Assembly: GCA_010015675.1 (NCBI GenBank)
Contig: ML977023.1
Coordinates: 130,749 to 194,748 of the forward strand
Length of the DNA stretch: 64,000 nt
Source: Byssothecium circinans
Taxonomy: Eukaryota; Ascomycota; Dothideomycetes; Pleosporales; Massarinaceae
Direction: 5' to 3'
Both the position numbers and the translations under genes were made by a program. The notes under the pieces were generated by a model. It was given only the letters and a program-made list of their open reading frames with translations, searched no databases and had not been told where the DNA came from. How positions within the stretch are numbered: position 1 is the stretch's first letter; every line of letters begins with the position of its first letter. Below, piece by piece: positions 1 through 12,840 of this stretch.

Positions 1-2235
1 ATACGATCATAATCATCATATTGGGAGGGTTCTTTTTTCTATTTATTTATTTACCTGTGCTATCAAACTCGCCTCCGCGGCGGCGTATCAACGTCCGTGC
101 AACTGAGGGGGGACCTTTTATTTAACGCATGAACTTGTTATGTGATCGCCATGCCTGCCTGCCTGTCTGTCTGTGCGATCCCGTGCGCGCTTGGACTGCT
201 AACTTGACAAGGCACACCTTTCGGTTCATCACGTTCCTGGTTGCTGTGTTGTGCTTGGACCTAGTGTTTCCGCGGGGATGTGCTCGGACGACGGCGGAGA
301 CAACGGCCGGGGGTTGGAGGGAAGTGGAGTGAAGAGAGCTACCTTAGCAAACACGCCAACGACATTCGAAACCCAAAAAGCGAAGGATGGAATTACGACT
401 TCATGCATTGCATTGAAAGAACGAAAACAGCCTTACGACCAAGCCAAGCACCGAAAGAGACGCCTTTCAAACGTCCAAACTCAAAAACGGGCATGTCACA
501 CACACGTTCAATGTCGAAATAAGCTCACCTCACCTCACCGTACTATCGATACCAAAAATGCTGCAGGGTCCCGCTGTCAACAACGTTTTCACGTTGATCC
601 CCTTCTCCATACAGTATCACACTCTCACAGCTGCTTGCAACTTGCACGCCCAATGTAATGTACCTCAAGATACCTGAGTAGTACAACCGGCGACGCGAAC
701 TCTTCAGTGCGACAGAACGCTGAGAGAAGGGACGTTGTTTCTACCCGGTCTAATCAAGCGTCGTGGTTTGTCCGAGCAGTAGTTATCGATTATCGCGGAT
801 GTTTATTAGGCATTAATTGTCTTTCGTGATTTATCGTGATCGGTCTCGGGGAAATTGCAGTCAATGGGTCATATCGAAATCGGACTCGGTATCGAAACGA
901 GGGACACACACAACCGACGCGCAACGCCGACGCCGGCATAATCTCCCTTTCTTTCCGTTCATGGTGTCGTTTCTGCCCACCGACAGCCGACCAGTTGCGC
1001 CACCCGAACTGCTCGCGTGAGCAACATTAAACATGAACATGAACGCGCCGAGAAGGCGGAAAGCCGTATTTCGTTAGAGTTTTGTTGGGAGCCAGGAGTC
1101 GGGGAGAACATGCAGCCACGAACCATTTTGGATTGAGTTCAAAGGCAATTTCCTCTGCTCTCTTGTATTTGATATCGTAATCAGGTTGCGGGGGGAGGTC
1201 TCCTCCCGAAACTGTGGATCCGTTAAAATGAGCTGAGCTGAGCTGGGCCATTGGTTTTATTCTTTTCGGTTGTGGTTGTGTGACGTTATGCGCATTATTG
1301 CGGAAACCAGACTCGTCACTCGTTTCGTCACGTTCGGTAGGCTTAAGCGGATGCGAGGATTTATGCTATTCAATATTGCTGGGGGGGGGGGGAAATGAGA
1401 TGTTCATCTTTGACGGGTTTGGAGGTTGCGGGGATCAGTGGAAGGAATGGGGGTTAATTAGGGGGCATTTCGGGGGTATTTCTCTTCCGCGGGATGGGTT
1501 GTTTTTTTGGGAGATTTTTGGGTGGTTTAGGTGGTTAGCGCGATAGTTGGGGTTGAATAAGTTAGGACCTATAAACGCAGCGAAGAATCCCCATTGCTTG
1601 AAGTTGCCCAGCCATTCTGGATGCTAGAAAGTCCAGGTATAGATCATCACTACTGTGCCTGTGAAGAAGCGTGTTTTAGGTCATTTCAATTTCATTGCCA
1701 CTACCTAGATAAAAAACGACCTCTCCCCTCCAACTTTTTCTTCGAAAACGTCAGCCGTTAGAAAGAAAAGTCCGAAGACTCAAGGCACCAATGCCAACAC
1801 CACAAAGAAAGATGCATCCATGATCCATCCACCACGGTGATCCCCATGTGTATCCTTCCAATGCCATGCCGACCTTGCGGTCGCTTGAATCCAAGTCTTA
1901 GCTATAATAGAACGTATATGTATGTACGAATGGTCATCAGTGCGAAGAGAGGAGATAGATAGAATGCAAGCGCTTACAAAAAACTCAGCGACGTAATGAC
2001 TATGCCGAAGAAAGGGTATAATAGCGGTGCCGTCATCAAGACTACTCCCGAAGGAGGTCAGTATTGGGGTATTAGAAGACGAGAAAAATGGAAAAAGGGA
2101 AATCACAAAAATTCACAACGCGCGCTCGCTTGGCAAAACATGATGAAGGGTAAGCAGGAAAAAGCAGAACTATCACACCAATGAACAGATCGCCGCCCAA
2201 AGTCATTCTGGTTCGTTAGTAAATTTTCGGGCTCT
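1..2235. other. gene-free flank
   Basis: No coding region could be supported here on either strand. The open frames are short, lack family-like motifs and have no convincing splice partners. A run of about a dozen G residues sits near 1380-1391. The last few hundred bases are presumably the 3' flank of the SAM-PH gene that ends at 2236. I see no RNA gene in it. Confidence 0.6.
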
Positions 2236-4839
2236 TCACATGCTAGCTCCGTTGACGTTGACTTCGTAGCCATCGTTCTTCGCCTTGAGCGCCTTCGCTA
2301 GCATGAGCTCACGCATCCAATCGATGCGATCGTCACGCGACTTGACTGCAAAGTGATGCATCTTCCCGTTCAGAAGCACCTTCTTGACGTCGCCTTTGCC
2401 CGGCGCGGCAGGGACAAGTTGGAACTCGTAAGCCGCCGGCGCACCACTCTTATCCTTCTGACCAGAGGACAGCTTGAGCGCCCGCAGCTTAGCAGACAGC
2501 TTATTGGAAGCCAGAGAGGAGCAGCCGACCGCGTAGTCGTCAACATCGATGGTTTGTAGCGCCGACGAGGAGGGGAGCTCGTTAGGATGCATAGCAAGCG
2601 TCGTGCCCTGCAGTCGGAAATGGTGGTCCTGCCACTCATGGCGGAGAAGCCTGGTGCGACGCTTCTTCATCCACCCATGATGGTTGACGCCGTTGTACAC
2701 GAATCCGGTCTTCGGCAGCGTCTGCTGGGGTGTTGCCGTCTTCGCTGGGTCGGACACCGGGCTGTCGTCCCCAGAGAACTGTGTCTCGTGCAGGGTGTCG
2801 TCGTCACCATCGCCCGTTGGGCTGAACACCTGGTCTTCGTTTAGCGCCGGTAGAGGTAACGATGGCCGGCGCCAGTCCATGCGTGACCCAACCCGCTGCA
2901 CCGGGTCTCTGTACTGCATGTTTGGCGGCACCGACTGGCTTGTGTCGCGTGAAACGGGGCCCACTGGCACTGATGTAATCGGTGCGTCCATTTCAGAGAA
3001 GGGGGTGCCGAATCGGTACACGCCACCTGGGCTTGCTGTGCGACAGGGCGAAAAAGCGGTGTCCGGTGCGACTTGCGGGCTGGGAGCAGCACTGCGTTGG
3101 TGGTTGTGGAGAGGTGCGGCGGACATGGAGCGTGGTGGTGGGATGCTGAGCTTCGGGAGTGATTTGAGATTGGAGTGAGGCGCTGGGGTGAACTCAGGGG
3201 GGTGGAGAGTGGGATTGGCGACGCGTGATGGGTCGAATGAGTGGGAAGTGTGCGCTGATGTAGATGCGGAGAACGCTGAGGCTTGCTGATAATAGGAATT
3301 GTATGGCTGTGTGACGGACGGACGAGGGGGGAACATGTCTACAGGAGGCGTCGGAGGAGCTTCGATAGGCGTTGCAGTGGTGTAAGGCTGCTCCACCCCT
3401 TGGAGGGTGAGGAACTGTCGTACGTTGTCTTGAGGATCGCGCAAGTCCAGCTTCTGCAGTGTGTCCTCTTCAAGGGCAAATTCAGGAAGCTGTCCAGGGC
3501 CTAGCACGTCAGACGACGCTACGACAGACGGAATCGCGTCTGAAGTTGGACGGTAGACGTTATCGATTGCTCGATTCGCCGTCTGCGCATTTCCTGGGTC
3601 TCCCGCGATGAAGATGCGTCCACCCTTCTCTGGTGAGATTGGAAACCCGTGCTCCTGCTGTAGTCTGGCAAGTTGTCGCTGTTGCTTTCTCCACTTGGAG
3701 CATTGTTCACCCCTGGGACACTTGTGTGGTTTTGGAAGCAGCTGCTCGATGGCTACAATGGAAATTGACTCTGCAGGCGTGACGACATCGTCGCCTAGGT
3801 TCCGGTGTCTCCGTCCTCGTCGTCGACGGCCACCACCTGGAGTGATGGGCGTCTTTCCGTCGACCCCATCGCAATCAGCGCCTCTTGACTTGTCACGATG
3901 GCGGCGTTCTCGGTTCTTGCTCTTCGATCGGTGCCGGGCCTCCGCGCAAGGTTTGTCGATGTCTGCGAACGGCGTCGGAGCGGCGGCCACTGGAGATATG
4001 AGACCATCCGCGGTTCGAAGTGAGTCGATCTGGTTCCATAACTGGTGGCGCTTTCCGAATGACACTATCTCCAGCTCCTTTAGATCATCAAACTGAAGGT
4101 CCAGGAGCACTGCCCCAGTGATATCGTGGGCCTCAAATCGCTCAATAACATCGTTCTCAAAGCCATTCTGGTACATCCACGTAGCCACCTGGGAAGACGT
4201 CCAAGCCCGTACTTCTGCATTGTCGAGGTGCGCGACTGCCGATGCGATGTTGTTGTATTCTTGTCTAGGAACAACAGTCTCGGGCGTAGCTTCACGGAAA
4301 GATGTGTCAATGCTCAGTGGAGTTTCCTTGGGGAATAGGGGCGATAGTTGCAGGGCAAAGTCGAACGGGAAGTCATTAGATGACTGGGAGGAGCGGAAAA
4401 GATGCGGTCCCTTGGGCCCCTCCACCGACTTTGGCAGATACCACTCGGCAAATTGAGGACGGATCTCGTCCCTTGGCGTTGCGACTTCCTCAAATGTCGA
4501 AATTGTAGTTTGACTGCGACGATTGTCGTTCTGTTGAAGATTAGCTTCGCAATTGGTTCAATAGCGCGTTGTGCAACTCACTGAGGAACCCAGACTGAAC
4601 TCTTCGAATTCGCTCGAATCATCTTCGATGTCGGTGTACGTATCGCTTACCACTGATGCCGGTCGTTCCAGCGATGCCCGCGCGGAGAGGGTGTTGATGA
4701 AGAGCGACTGCGATTTCCCTCTCTCAAACATCTCGACGCCCGGTTCCAGCGGGGTGATGGGTGTCATGGCCTGCTAGAGGGTTGTCAGCCCAGACTTAGC
4801 GATAGGGCTCGTGGGAGTCGACTTACCATGATCACGGTA
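2236..4839 (-). CDS. SAM and PH domain protein (Boi-like, polarity/membrane adaptor)
   Basis: The model has three exons: 4837-4839 (ATG only), 4582-4770 (or 4773) and 2236-4530, giving about 828 residues. A SAM domain lies near residues 171-237 (VRAWTSSQVATWMYQNGF onward) and a PH domain near 670-815. A long Pro/Ser/Thr-rich linker with basic patches joins them. This pairing resembles the C-terminal half of yeast Boi1/Boi2 and fission yeast Pob1, which act in polarised growth, but no SH3 domain is visible. The intron at 4531-4581 has a GTGAGT donor and a CTAAT branch-like site. The first intron begins right after ATG with GTAAGT; the downstream ATG at 4767 is the alternative start. Acidic, Tyr-containing sequence (SDTYTDIEDDSSEFEEF) precedes the SAM domain. 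The domain calls are firm; the cellular role is inferred. Confidence 0.85.
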
Positions 4840-7800
4840 CGTGGTGCGCTGCGCACGAGCGCGAGGGCTGGGTTGAAACTTGAAAGCTTCTCTGGTGCCG
4901 TTCTAATGGTGGTTCCACGTGAGTAGTTGTTGCATAGTACGCGCAATGAAACAGTACGATAGTCGAGAAACGGAGAAAAGACCCTTCGGGTAGAGGGCGC
5001 TTGCGAGTGCTTTTGTAGAAAGTGGTCGAGGTCGAGGGTTGTTTCTGAGGGTGGAGACGCCGGCTCGATGCTGTGACAGTCCGGCTCCTGCAGAGACAGC
5101 ACAGTGCTGGCGACCTCTGCCCAGTGAGGGAGCTCGAGTCCAAGGCATGGGATGGGCCTCTCCGCCAATCCACGCGCGGAGCCTTCCCGCCCGGCATGCA
5201 GCGAGAGAGGGCGGGCGCTTAGACGGAGACGATGAGAGGGCTGGAGAGGTTCGATTCGCTGCAGTGTTTTCCACGAACTCCGCAAAACAGGCCCGACACG
5301 GCTGCCAATGTCCATTAATAACTCCAACAACGGACTAGACGGACAGAGGTCAGGGTTGAAGGAGCAGGGCATGGCAGGGCTCGCTTCGGCACGAGGCTCG
5401 AGCGGGTAGACATGCTCCCACCGCAGCGTGGCCCTTGGTTCCCTGTTTCCATCCACCGGAGGCGATCATCGTGTACTACTGTACGCTCGAGGACACAAGT
5501 TTCTCCTACTTCTGCTCTCCTACACGGTACACCGCAGCTTTGAGTTGTCACCGCCAGGACGGCGTGCCGAGGTCGCGTGCTGTGCAGACTTCTTTTGTTC
5601 CGTTGCGCAGCCCCGCGAGTACGTACCTCGGGGCAAACAGCGTCCAATTGACGGCGCTGCATGATGGTCGTGCAAGTCAAGTGACATTTTGGGCCTCAAT
5701 GCTTTGCTGAGCGCGCTGGGGGATTGGAGCGTTGTGGCTGGCTTGAGGCTGGGATGAGATGGAGGTGCACGTCGCACGGTCCCTGGCTTTCCGAAGCGAC
5801 AGCCTCATTGCTCATTGCTGCAACGAAGGATGATGGCAACTGCTATCACCAGCATCTCGCGAGAATGCTGCGCTTTCGGACGGCTGCTTGCAGATGGATG
5901 CACGCCACTCGGGCGCTCTACATTTCCTTGTGCATCTTTTTCGTCATGGCTCCTGTGGTTCCTGCGCGACTTGGGAAAAGGCAGGACGCATATCAACCCT
6001 CTCCACCCGTCGTGGCACCTGGACTCCCTCTCTTCCGACCGCGGAACGCTTGACTCATCTTCGTCGGGCACCCAGAGAGCCATGAGCCATGAGCCAGCTC
6101 CCGTCCGCTAGGCTATCACCGTATCACTGTATCAGACCGCTCTTGTGGCCAGCCGTCTTGCAGCCCTCCCGAGGAATGCTGCCACAGTGCTACGAGAGCA
6201 CGATACCACCATCATCTATCGGTGAGCCAACGAAGTCACAGAACAGCGCCAATACCCAGAGCACATGACTGGAAGCTCATGCGGGCTCGGCCTTTGGGAC
6301 CCTCCTTTTCCGCTACTCGCGGATGGATGCCACCATGATAATGGACTTGTCGAGGCGTGGGTCAAAAGGCGAATCAGGTGGTGAAGATGGCCTTCAACCG
6401 TCGTCGGCCAAACGCTAGCTCATGAGGCTTGAACATGCACTGCACCGCGGCCGTTGCGCCAAAGGCCGGAACAATTCCTTCGCTGTGTGCGACGAGTACG
6501 AGATGTGCTCCCCAACAGAATCCGATGTCGAATGCAGCGAGACGTGCATCGTGAATCGTGAATCGTGAATCGACCACTGAATCTGGCGAACGCAGCATCC
6601 GTCCCTCACTGCCCTCAGCTGCGGAGGGTTGGCTTGATCTTGGTTAGAGCGAGCGAGAGCGAGACCTCGGGAGAAGATCACCAGCAGCTACCGTAGGAGA
6701 TATCCATTCAGGAAATCCATCTACCAGGACTTGCTCTTCCTCGGACTCAAAAGCCGGGCTGCCCAATACCATGGTCAGGACGAGAACCTGGGCACAGTGG
6801 GTAGCAGGTACGTACCTGGGGTACTGCTCATCGACTACCGTACCGTAGTGATACGACCCGCACGCGTACAGTAGGATGCACGCTGTCAGGTGAGCGTCCA
6901 GATGTTGTCCTAAGCCGAGAGGTACCTGCTCCTTGAGGATTATTCGCAGAGCTAGCAGTATTGACTACAGTACTGGGTAACCAATCATGTCCTCCATAAG
7001 CCTAGCAGCTGCAGCGGCCCCGAGCTATTCCTGAGGCGGGCTATTATGGGCATATACCGCGACTGAGGGATTAATTAGGGGCATTTAATTTAGGAAACGG
7101 GAAAAGAGGGTTAGGATGAAGGGTCGCCGCGCTGTCATCCGAACACGGCAGGTCATCGTCGACAAGCCCATCCGAGCACTGAGTCGGGCAAGACCCGTGT
7201 GATGCGGCGGATAGGCCAGGGTGCGACATGCATTAGCGATGGGATGAAGGCGTGATGCCCGCCTCTGCGCGGTAGAGCTCTCTGAGTGGTACGAGAATTC
7301 TTGGTCGCGTTGATTTTTGCATGACAAGCTTTAGATTAGCCCTGCGACGTCCAATGGTAGGGCTTATCGCGCCTGGAGCCCGCCGGGCCAGCCTCTCGTG
7401 GCTGGCCGAATTTTGTGCATCGTACGGTACACCGTCCTCCCCCGTGACTCAGCTACCTTGCCTCCGCGGCGGAAATGATCACGACAGCTTCAGAGTCAAA
7501 TCGGATGAGATCAGTCGGTGGAACCTGTCCCATGATGCCCAAGATATGTACTGTACATACGGCTGATATGGATCGCACAAGCAATACCTTTTGAGTAGCC
7601 ACGGCAGATTGCAGCACAGCACGCTGTCAACCCCAACATGCTCCTTTCTGGACTCCATCTCGAGGGACACGGAAGGTCCTGGTGAATCTTTTGCTATTGG
7701 TCGAGGACGTGTTTGCGGGACTACGACAGTTCAAGCCAGCCGAAGTGTACCATGTGGTGCCACTGCATCCCTCGGCCAGCGAGCTTCGTGCCAACAATAC

Positions 7801-8637
7801 CGGCTCGCTGGACGTCGAAAGGCTCGCAAAGGCAGACTTCACATATGGCCCTTGGCAATAACCCAACCTCGAGGATCTAGAAATGGTCAATGCCGCCAGC
7901 AACGTTCGGCCCGGCCAGTTATCGCATCCGCTGCAAGTGTTCGATCCGCTCCCACGCCGCTTTCGGATGCACTGACGACGATGCTGGGGTGGTTGGGGTC
8001 AAAAAGGGGCCAAGAGTCGGTTCTGAGTGAGTGTCCCGGTAAGACTCAGTCTACCCAAAATGGGCCTATTAGTGCTAAAAAAGACGTGCATGCGGGGGGC
8101 CTTCTCCATCTTACCCGTCGTGCAGATGGCGCACAGACAGTGGGCGGGTCTGAGCTGGCGGGTAATGTGAGCAAAAATAGCTCGCGAGCCAGAAAATGCC
8201 CCAAATTTCAATATCGACCTGCAGCTCAATCTATACCTATCCAATCAGCCCCCTCCACCCACATCATCGTGCCTTTCGCGACCCCATCCCGTTGGAGGGC
8301 GACGATTTGACCGCCTGGCCAGCTCCAAGAATAGATCTGGTTCATTTTGCCATGATTGTACCGTTCAAGGCACTTATAAGGTACATACCCTTTCACCTAC
8401 GTTCCCACACAGGTAAACCACATAATTTGCTCCGTTGTCTCTGCTGTTGTTTCCCTCGAGGTCCGCTGGTCAGGCTTCGAATATCAATCTTTAATTAAGC
8501 GGAACCCGGTCAAGCCCTGCCATCCTGTCCCTTACGATCCCTCCCGTTGCGCGCCGCGTTAGTCGTTACTGCCGCATTGTTTGGCCAGCCTTTCTTTCAT
8601 AAACCTCCTCACTGGGCCGGAAGTACATGAGCTGTCC
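4840..8637. other. 3.8 kb divergent intergenic region
   Basis: This interval separates the divergently transcribed SAM-PH gene and the Zn2Cys6 regulator. The part next to 4840 (to about 5300) reads as a pyrimidine-rich leader on the minus strand. A 223-codon open frame there (4785-5456) has no ATG at its 5' end and no family signal. A 239-codon plus-strand frame (7591-8310) starts only at TTG and has shuffled-looking composition. I call neither a gene. A small tandem repeat is at 6550-6570. Confidence 0.55.
6550..6570. repeat. 7-bp tandem repeat, 3 copies
   Basis: The unit CGTGAAT is repeated three times exactly in the gene-free interval. It is short and probably arose by slippage. Confidence 0.8.
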
Positions 8638-10707
8638 ATGTCCTCCTCTTCGGCGCCATCTTCTGCTGGCAAACAATCTGCAAATATGGTGGGAACTACA
8701 ACCGCTGCTGCATCGGCTAAGCAGGCTGCTGCTAAAATGCACCGTCGCTCACGGACAGGTAAGTCATGTTCCGCTCCTACACACCTTACAGCTGCAGGGA
8801 TCCCCACACTTGAGTCGTAACTAACCCCGACCTCCGCAGGTTGCTTCACATGTCGCCTACGAAGGAAGAAGTGCGACGAGGGCAAGTCTTCTTGCCGCGC
8901 CTGCAAACACCTTGGATTAAAATGCGAATACAAGCGACCCATGTGGTGGAGCAACAACGAGCAGAGACGCAATCAGAAAGAAGTTATCAAGAACATCATC
9001 AAGCGCACCAAGCTTCAAGAAAAGAACACACAAGGCGTCGCCATGAGCGCCAACACGCCACCGAGCCTCTGCCACTCCCTACCAACGTCCGACACCTTCT
9101 CGGATGGCATGGGACACACACGTGCACCATCGGTCGACTCCAATATTTCATTAAACTACAACTTCAATGCCGTCTCCACGCCCGACCTCTTCAACTCGGC
9201 ATCAATGCCACCGCCCATGTTCGCTCCCTCTTTCCAACACCCCGGGCAATTCACACCATACGAAGTCGATATCAAGACTGAGAGCCAGATGTTCATCAAC
9301 GACATCCCGACACGACGGGATTCGACAATTTCCACATTCAGCACCTACCAAGCACCGCCAGTCGTTGGCCAGCCGTTTCCTTCAGATAACTGGGTACAAC
9401 AAGATTACTTTGAGAGCCGTCGCGAGTCTTATGCGGAAGAGCCGTTGGACTTCCAGGTCTTTGACTTTCCGCATGGCTCTTTCAGTCCGTCACATCAATC
9501 AACGATTCAGGTCGATGAGTGCGACCAGCACCTTCTCAACCACTTCATCGACAATGTCGTTCGCTTGATCTTCCCTATCCTCGAAGTCAACCAGCACGGA
9601 TCAGCACGCTCAGATGTCATCCTCCCCGCATTGGAGTCAAACAAGACCTACCTCCACTGCTGCTTGAGCATTGCTGCGCTCCACCTCAAGGCTACTGAGA
9701 GGATACAAGGCGAGCAGATTGACAATGACATTTTGCGCCACCGCTTTGCCACTGTCTCGGAGCTTTGCGAAGCGCTCAACCGCGACACTGACCACGCACA
9801 CATCCTCGAAGCCACTCTTGGCATGATCTTTTTCCAATGTTCAGTCGGCCGCCCCGATGACTGCCTTCCGGATATCCCATGGCACCAGCATTTCCAGGCT
9901 GCTACCAGCCTTGTTCACAAGCTCGACTACCCAGCACATCTTGTCGCGCTCAACGGCCAGCCCGGCTCGCAGCCCCCATTCAACATGACGCTCGCGTCGT
10001 GGATTGATATCCTTGGTGCGACAATGCTCGGCAGGACACCTGCTTTTGCGGATACCTACCGCGAAAAGCTTATTGGTGATGCACCTTCGGGCCTTGCTGA
10101 GCTTATGGGCTGTGAAGACAGGATCATGTACCTCATCTCTGAAATTGCATGCCTGGAGGCTTTGAAGTTGGACGGCATGGATGAGGTGCAGCTCTGCGCA
10201 CACATTCGCGTCCTCGGTGACCAGATCGGCATGACTGAGCCGCCACCAGGAGCTGTCGGAAACGCATACTCTTCGACAGGCGCCATCCGACCAAAGCAAC
10301 TCAGCAGGAACATGTCTGCGGTATTCCGTCTTGCCGCACGCATTCACCTCTGCAGTCTCGTTCCCAACTTTGACCGCACTGATAGCAGCATTACCAACTT
10401 GGTCAAGGCGCTGAGCGATGCCATGGACTTCATCCCTGCTGGACCCGAAGGCTTCGACCGCTCTCTTGTGTGGCCTCTCCTCATCTCCGGATCCATCTCG
10501 CTGCCCAATTCACCTTTCCGTAAGATGTTCGCTGACCGAGCGAGCCGCATGGGCGAGGCATCCGACTTTGGCTCCTTTGGAAGGATCAAGGAACTTCTCA
10601 AAGACGTCTGGCGCATCAACGACAACGCCCTCGCGCAAGGCGACAAACAGAGTGTCCACTGGCGGGACACGATGCAACAGAAGGGCTGGGACTTCCTATT
10701 GATTTAG
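8638..10707 (+). CDS. Zn2Cys6 transcription factor, Acr-2-like
   Basis: Two exons, 8638-8758 and 8840-10707, encode about 662 residues. The Zn(II)2Cys6 cluster is Cys42, 45, 52, 59, 62 and 69 (C-x2-C-x6-C-x6-C-x2-C-x6-C), beginning GCFTCRLRRKKCDEG. It is followed by KRPMWWSNNEQRR and a basic linker (KNIIKRTKL). From memory this zinc-finger and linker sequence resembles the Neurospora acriflavine-sensitivity regulator Acr-2 and its relatives; that assignment needs an alignment. The intron splits the Gly codon just before the first zinc Cys. The rest of the protein fits the fungal-specific regulator middle domain (about residues 220-600). The first in-frame ATG, 8638, was chosen; upstream in-frame codons include no ATG. 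The target genes are unknown. Confidence 0.9.
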
Positions 10708-11661
10708 GGAGCTCCGTTTTCCATCCTCTGCTGGCTAGCATCCTGGTCTGTTTTTCACAAAAGCCTTTGCGCATCATTCGTTTCTCCCTTGGATTGATTG
10801 CGGTACACGTTTGTGTACCGCAACGGTCATTTTTGCATATATTACTTTACCTCACGCTTTATACCCAACCTCGTAATTTTTATAGTGGACATCTGGACTG
10901 GACTGGGGGTGTAGAAGAATTAGGATTCACATCGCATGGATGGACGGATATGGCGGCGGCATTTTGAAATGGCATAAGGATGGGCGTTGGAGGAATACTC
11001 TACTGGTGACGATCTCACGGCTGACACGACATGCCGCAAGGAAATGTAGGCATCTCGGAGGGAGGGGGAGGGGAGGGGAAGGCATGCAGCTGGAGCTAGG
11101 GCAGCTTCAAAGCATACATGCAGGACTGTAGTGGGAGAATTGGGTCCTGTAGGAGCTCACAGAAGAGCAAACTCAGGGGCCGGCAGATAGCAGTGACGGA
11201 CCAAATGCAAGCGTTACGCTCACACAAAAGCTTGGAATGTGCCAGTGTGCAACTGTGCCGTTGTGGTAGCGCTTTGAGGTGATTGGCCGGCGTTCTTTCC
11301 CCACCACGGTGGCGGGTTGACCAGTCCTGACGGTGTTGCTAATAATAGCGAGCAGCTTCGTCTCTGCATTCTTGCATGTGGAGTGGATGCACCAACGCCG
11401 CACATGATGAGGCATATATCCTTCCAAAGCGTATACATTTTGGAGATCGGTCAGACTGTCACCTGACCGAGCGGTGTCTCGCATTCGCAGCCTGCACGCC
11501 AATTTCCCCCCGTGTTCATTAACCCAACACTTCGCCCCCACCATTATACACCGACGCCTCGCCTGTAACGCGCCTCTCTGTCCGCTCCTCCGTCGAAGGC
11601 ACCGGTATCATATTGCGTCTCTCCAACCCCTCCTCCGTCCACAAATAAGAACATCCCTCAA
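10708..11661. other. intergenic region
   Basis: About 950 bp with no supported gene. It holds the 3' flank of the Zn2Cys6 gene and a CT-rich leader (about 11540-11661) before the next start codon. Confidence 0.6.
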
Positions 11662-12840
11662 ATGGCGTCTGCCAATCCCGACTATCCTCCCTTTCCGGTA
11701 GACGTGTCGAACCGCCCACCCAAAGATGAGGTTGAGAGCCCCGGAAACTCATCGACGAATGCGCTCGCACGTTATGAGATCGAGGCGGGGCACAGTAGGG
11801 AGGGGACTAAGATTTTGATGGTAGAATGGGAGGATGATGACAGTACGCGCGGTGTGCGGGGCGAGTGGCATATTAGCTGGGAGGGGAAGGGGAAGACTAC
11901 TGTGTTGCCAGCGGAGGACCAGCCCAGCAACGACGTGAACCGCATATACTTTATGCTGGCGCCTGGTGTAGCTGTTCCGTCCAGTGTCACGCTTACACAT
12001 CGACCCGAAGACAGCGGGAGGAAAACCGTGGTCTGGCACACGAATCCACGGCCTGCCATCTTTCCACCGGAATTGGGAGCGTCCGCGCGCGCGGCGGGGA
12101 AGAAGGGCATACTACACACGATCTGGGCAAAGAAGAGATTGCAAGTGCTGCAGAAGGAGATTGATGCCGAGAGCAAGAACAACGTAGAAGGCATTGGGTT
12201 TTTGATGGCGGTTCAAGAGAAGGAGTGGATTGAGCAGACATTTGGCGTCAGCGCGAAGCCGGCTGGCCTGAGTATCTCTCTCGCAGAGCCGACGGTGGCT
12301 CCTCTGGGCCCTGCGAGCCCGCGATCACCTGGTGGTGGACGATTGATGGAGAAACTCCGCGGTCTCAAACTGGGTACCAGCGAGAAAGACCTCACTCAGA
12401 AGCCAGAAGGCAACGACGTCCCCTTTTCAAACCCGCTCTCGCCCGAGTCCTCGGATGTAGCTGTATCTTCCTTTGCCGCTTTCAAAGGCGCGAATCCAGC
12501 TTCACTCGCTGCGAAACCACCGCAACCACCCCAGCCCCAGCCGCAGCAACAACAGCAGCAACAGCTGCCGGTAAGGAAGGTCGCAGCAGCGGTCCCGCCC
12601 CCGGCTATTGTGGCACAGCAGCAGCAAACTGGCTCTGGCATGGCTTCCCTGAACGCTTTCACAGCACCATCGTCATCGGGAGGTGTAACAGAACCGTTCT
12701 TTCAATCCAGAGGCGCACCAATGCCCGACGACGACAAAGATGACGGGCTTTTCGCGCTGCCTATAAGTCCGCGGAGTCCTGAGATGGGGAAGAGTCCTTT
12801 TAGTTTCGCGACGGGGGAGACGGCAAAGTATGTGGCATAG
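11662..12840 (+). CDS. conserved fungal protein with Gln-rich region
   Basis: A single exon of 392 codons in good coding register, starting at the first ATG. The N-terminal half (about residues 35-200) looks like a folded domain with alternating hydrophobic strands (ILMVEWEDD, GEWHISWEGKGKTTVLP, NRIYFMLAPGV, VTLTHRPE) followed by a helical stretch (KKRLQVLQKEIDAE). The C-terminal half is low complexity, with a Pro/Gln run around residues 289-310. The N-terminal half has the look of a conserved Pezizomycotina protein, but I do not know a function. There is no signal peptide or membrane segment, so a cytosolic or nuclear location is likely. Confidence 0.8.
   Translation: MASANPDYPPFPVDVSNRPPKDEVESPGNSSTNALARYEIEAGHSREGTKILMVEWEDDDSTRGVRGEWHISWEGKGKTTVLPAEDQPSNDVNRIYFMLAPGVAVPSSVTLTHRPEDSGRKTVVWHTNPRPAIFPPELGASARAAGKKGILHTIWAKKRLQVLQKEIDAESKNNVEGIGFLMAVQEKEWIEQTFGVSAKPAGLSISLAEPTVAPLGPASPRSPGGGRLMEKLRGLKLGTSEKDLTQKPEGNDVPFSNPLSPESSDVAVSSFAAFKGANPASLAAKPPQPPQPQPQQQQQQQLPVRKVAAAVPPPAIVAQQQQTGSGMASLNAFTAPSSSGGVTEPFFQSRGAPMPDDDKDDGLFALPISPRSPEMGKSPFSFATGETAKYVA

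Noticed and set aside
1379..1391. G-run as a possible quadruplex
   Set aside because: It is a single homopolymer tract without the spaced G-tracts expected and is likely to be length-variable in sequencing.
4785..5456. 223-codon minus-strand open frame upstream of the SAM-PH gene
   Set aside because: Its first codon is GTG, it has no family-like motif and it overlaps the pyrimidine-rich leader. It ends across the ATG/GTAAGT junction.
7591..8310. 239-codon plus-strand open frame
   Set aside because: It starts only at TTG, has no splice support, and its composition and lack of motifs look random.
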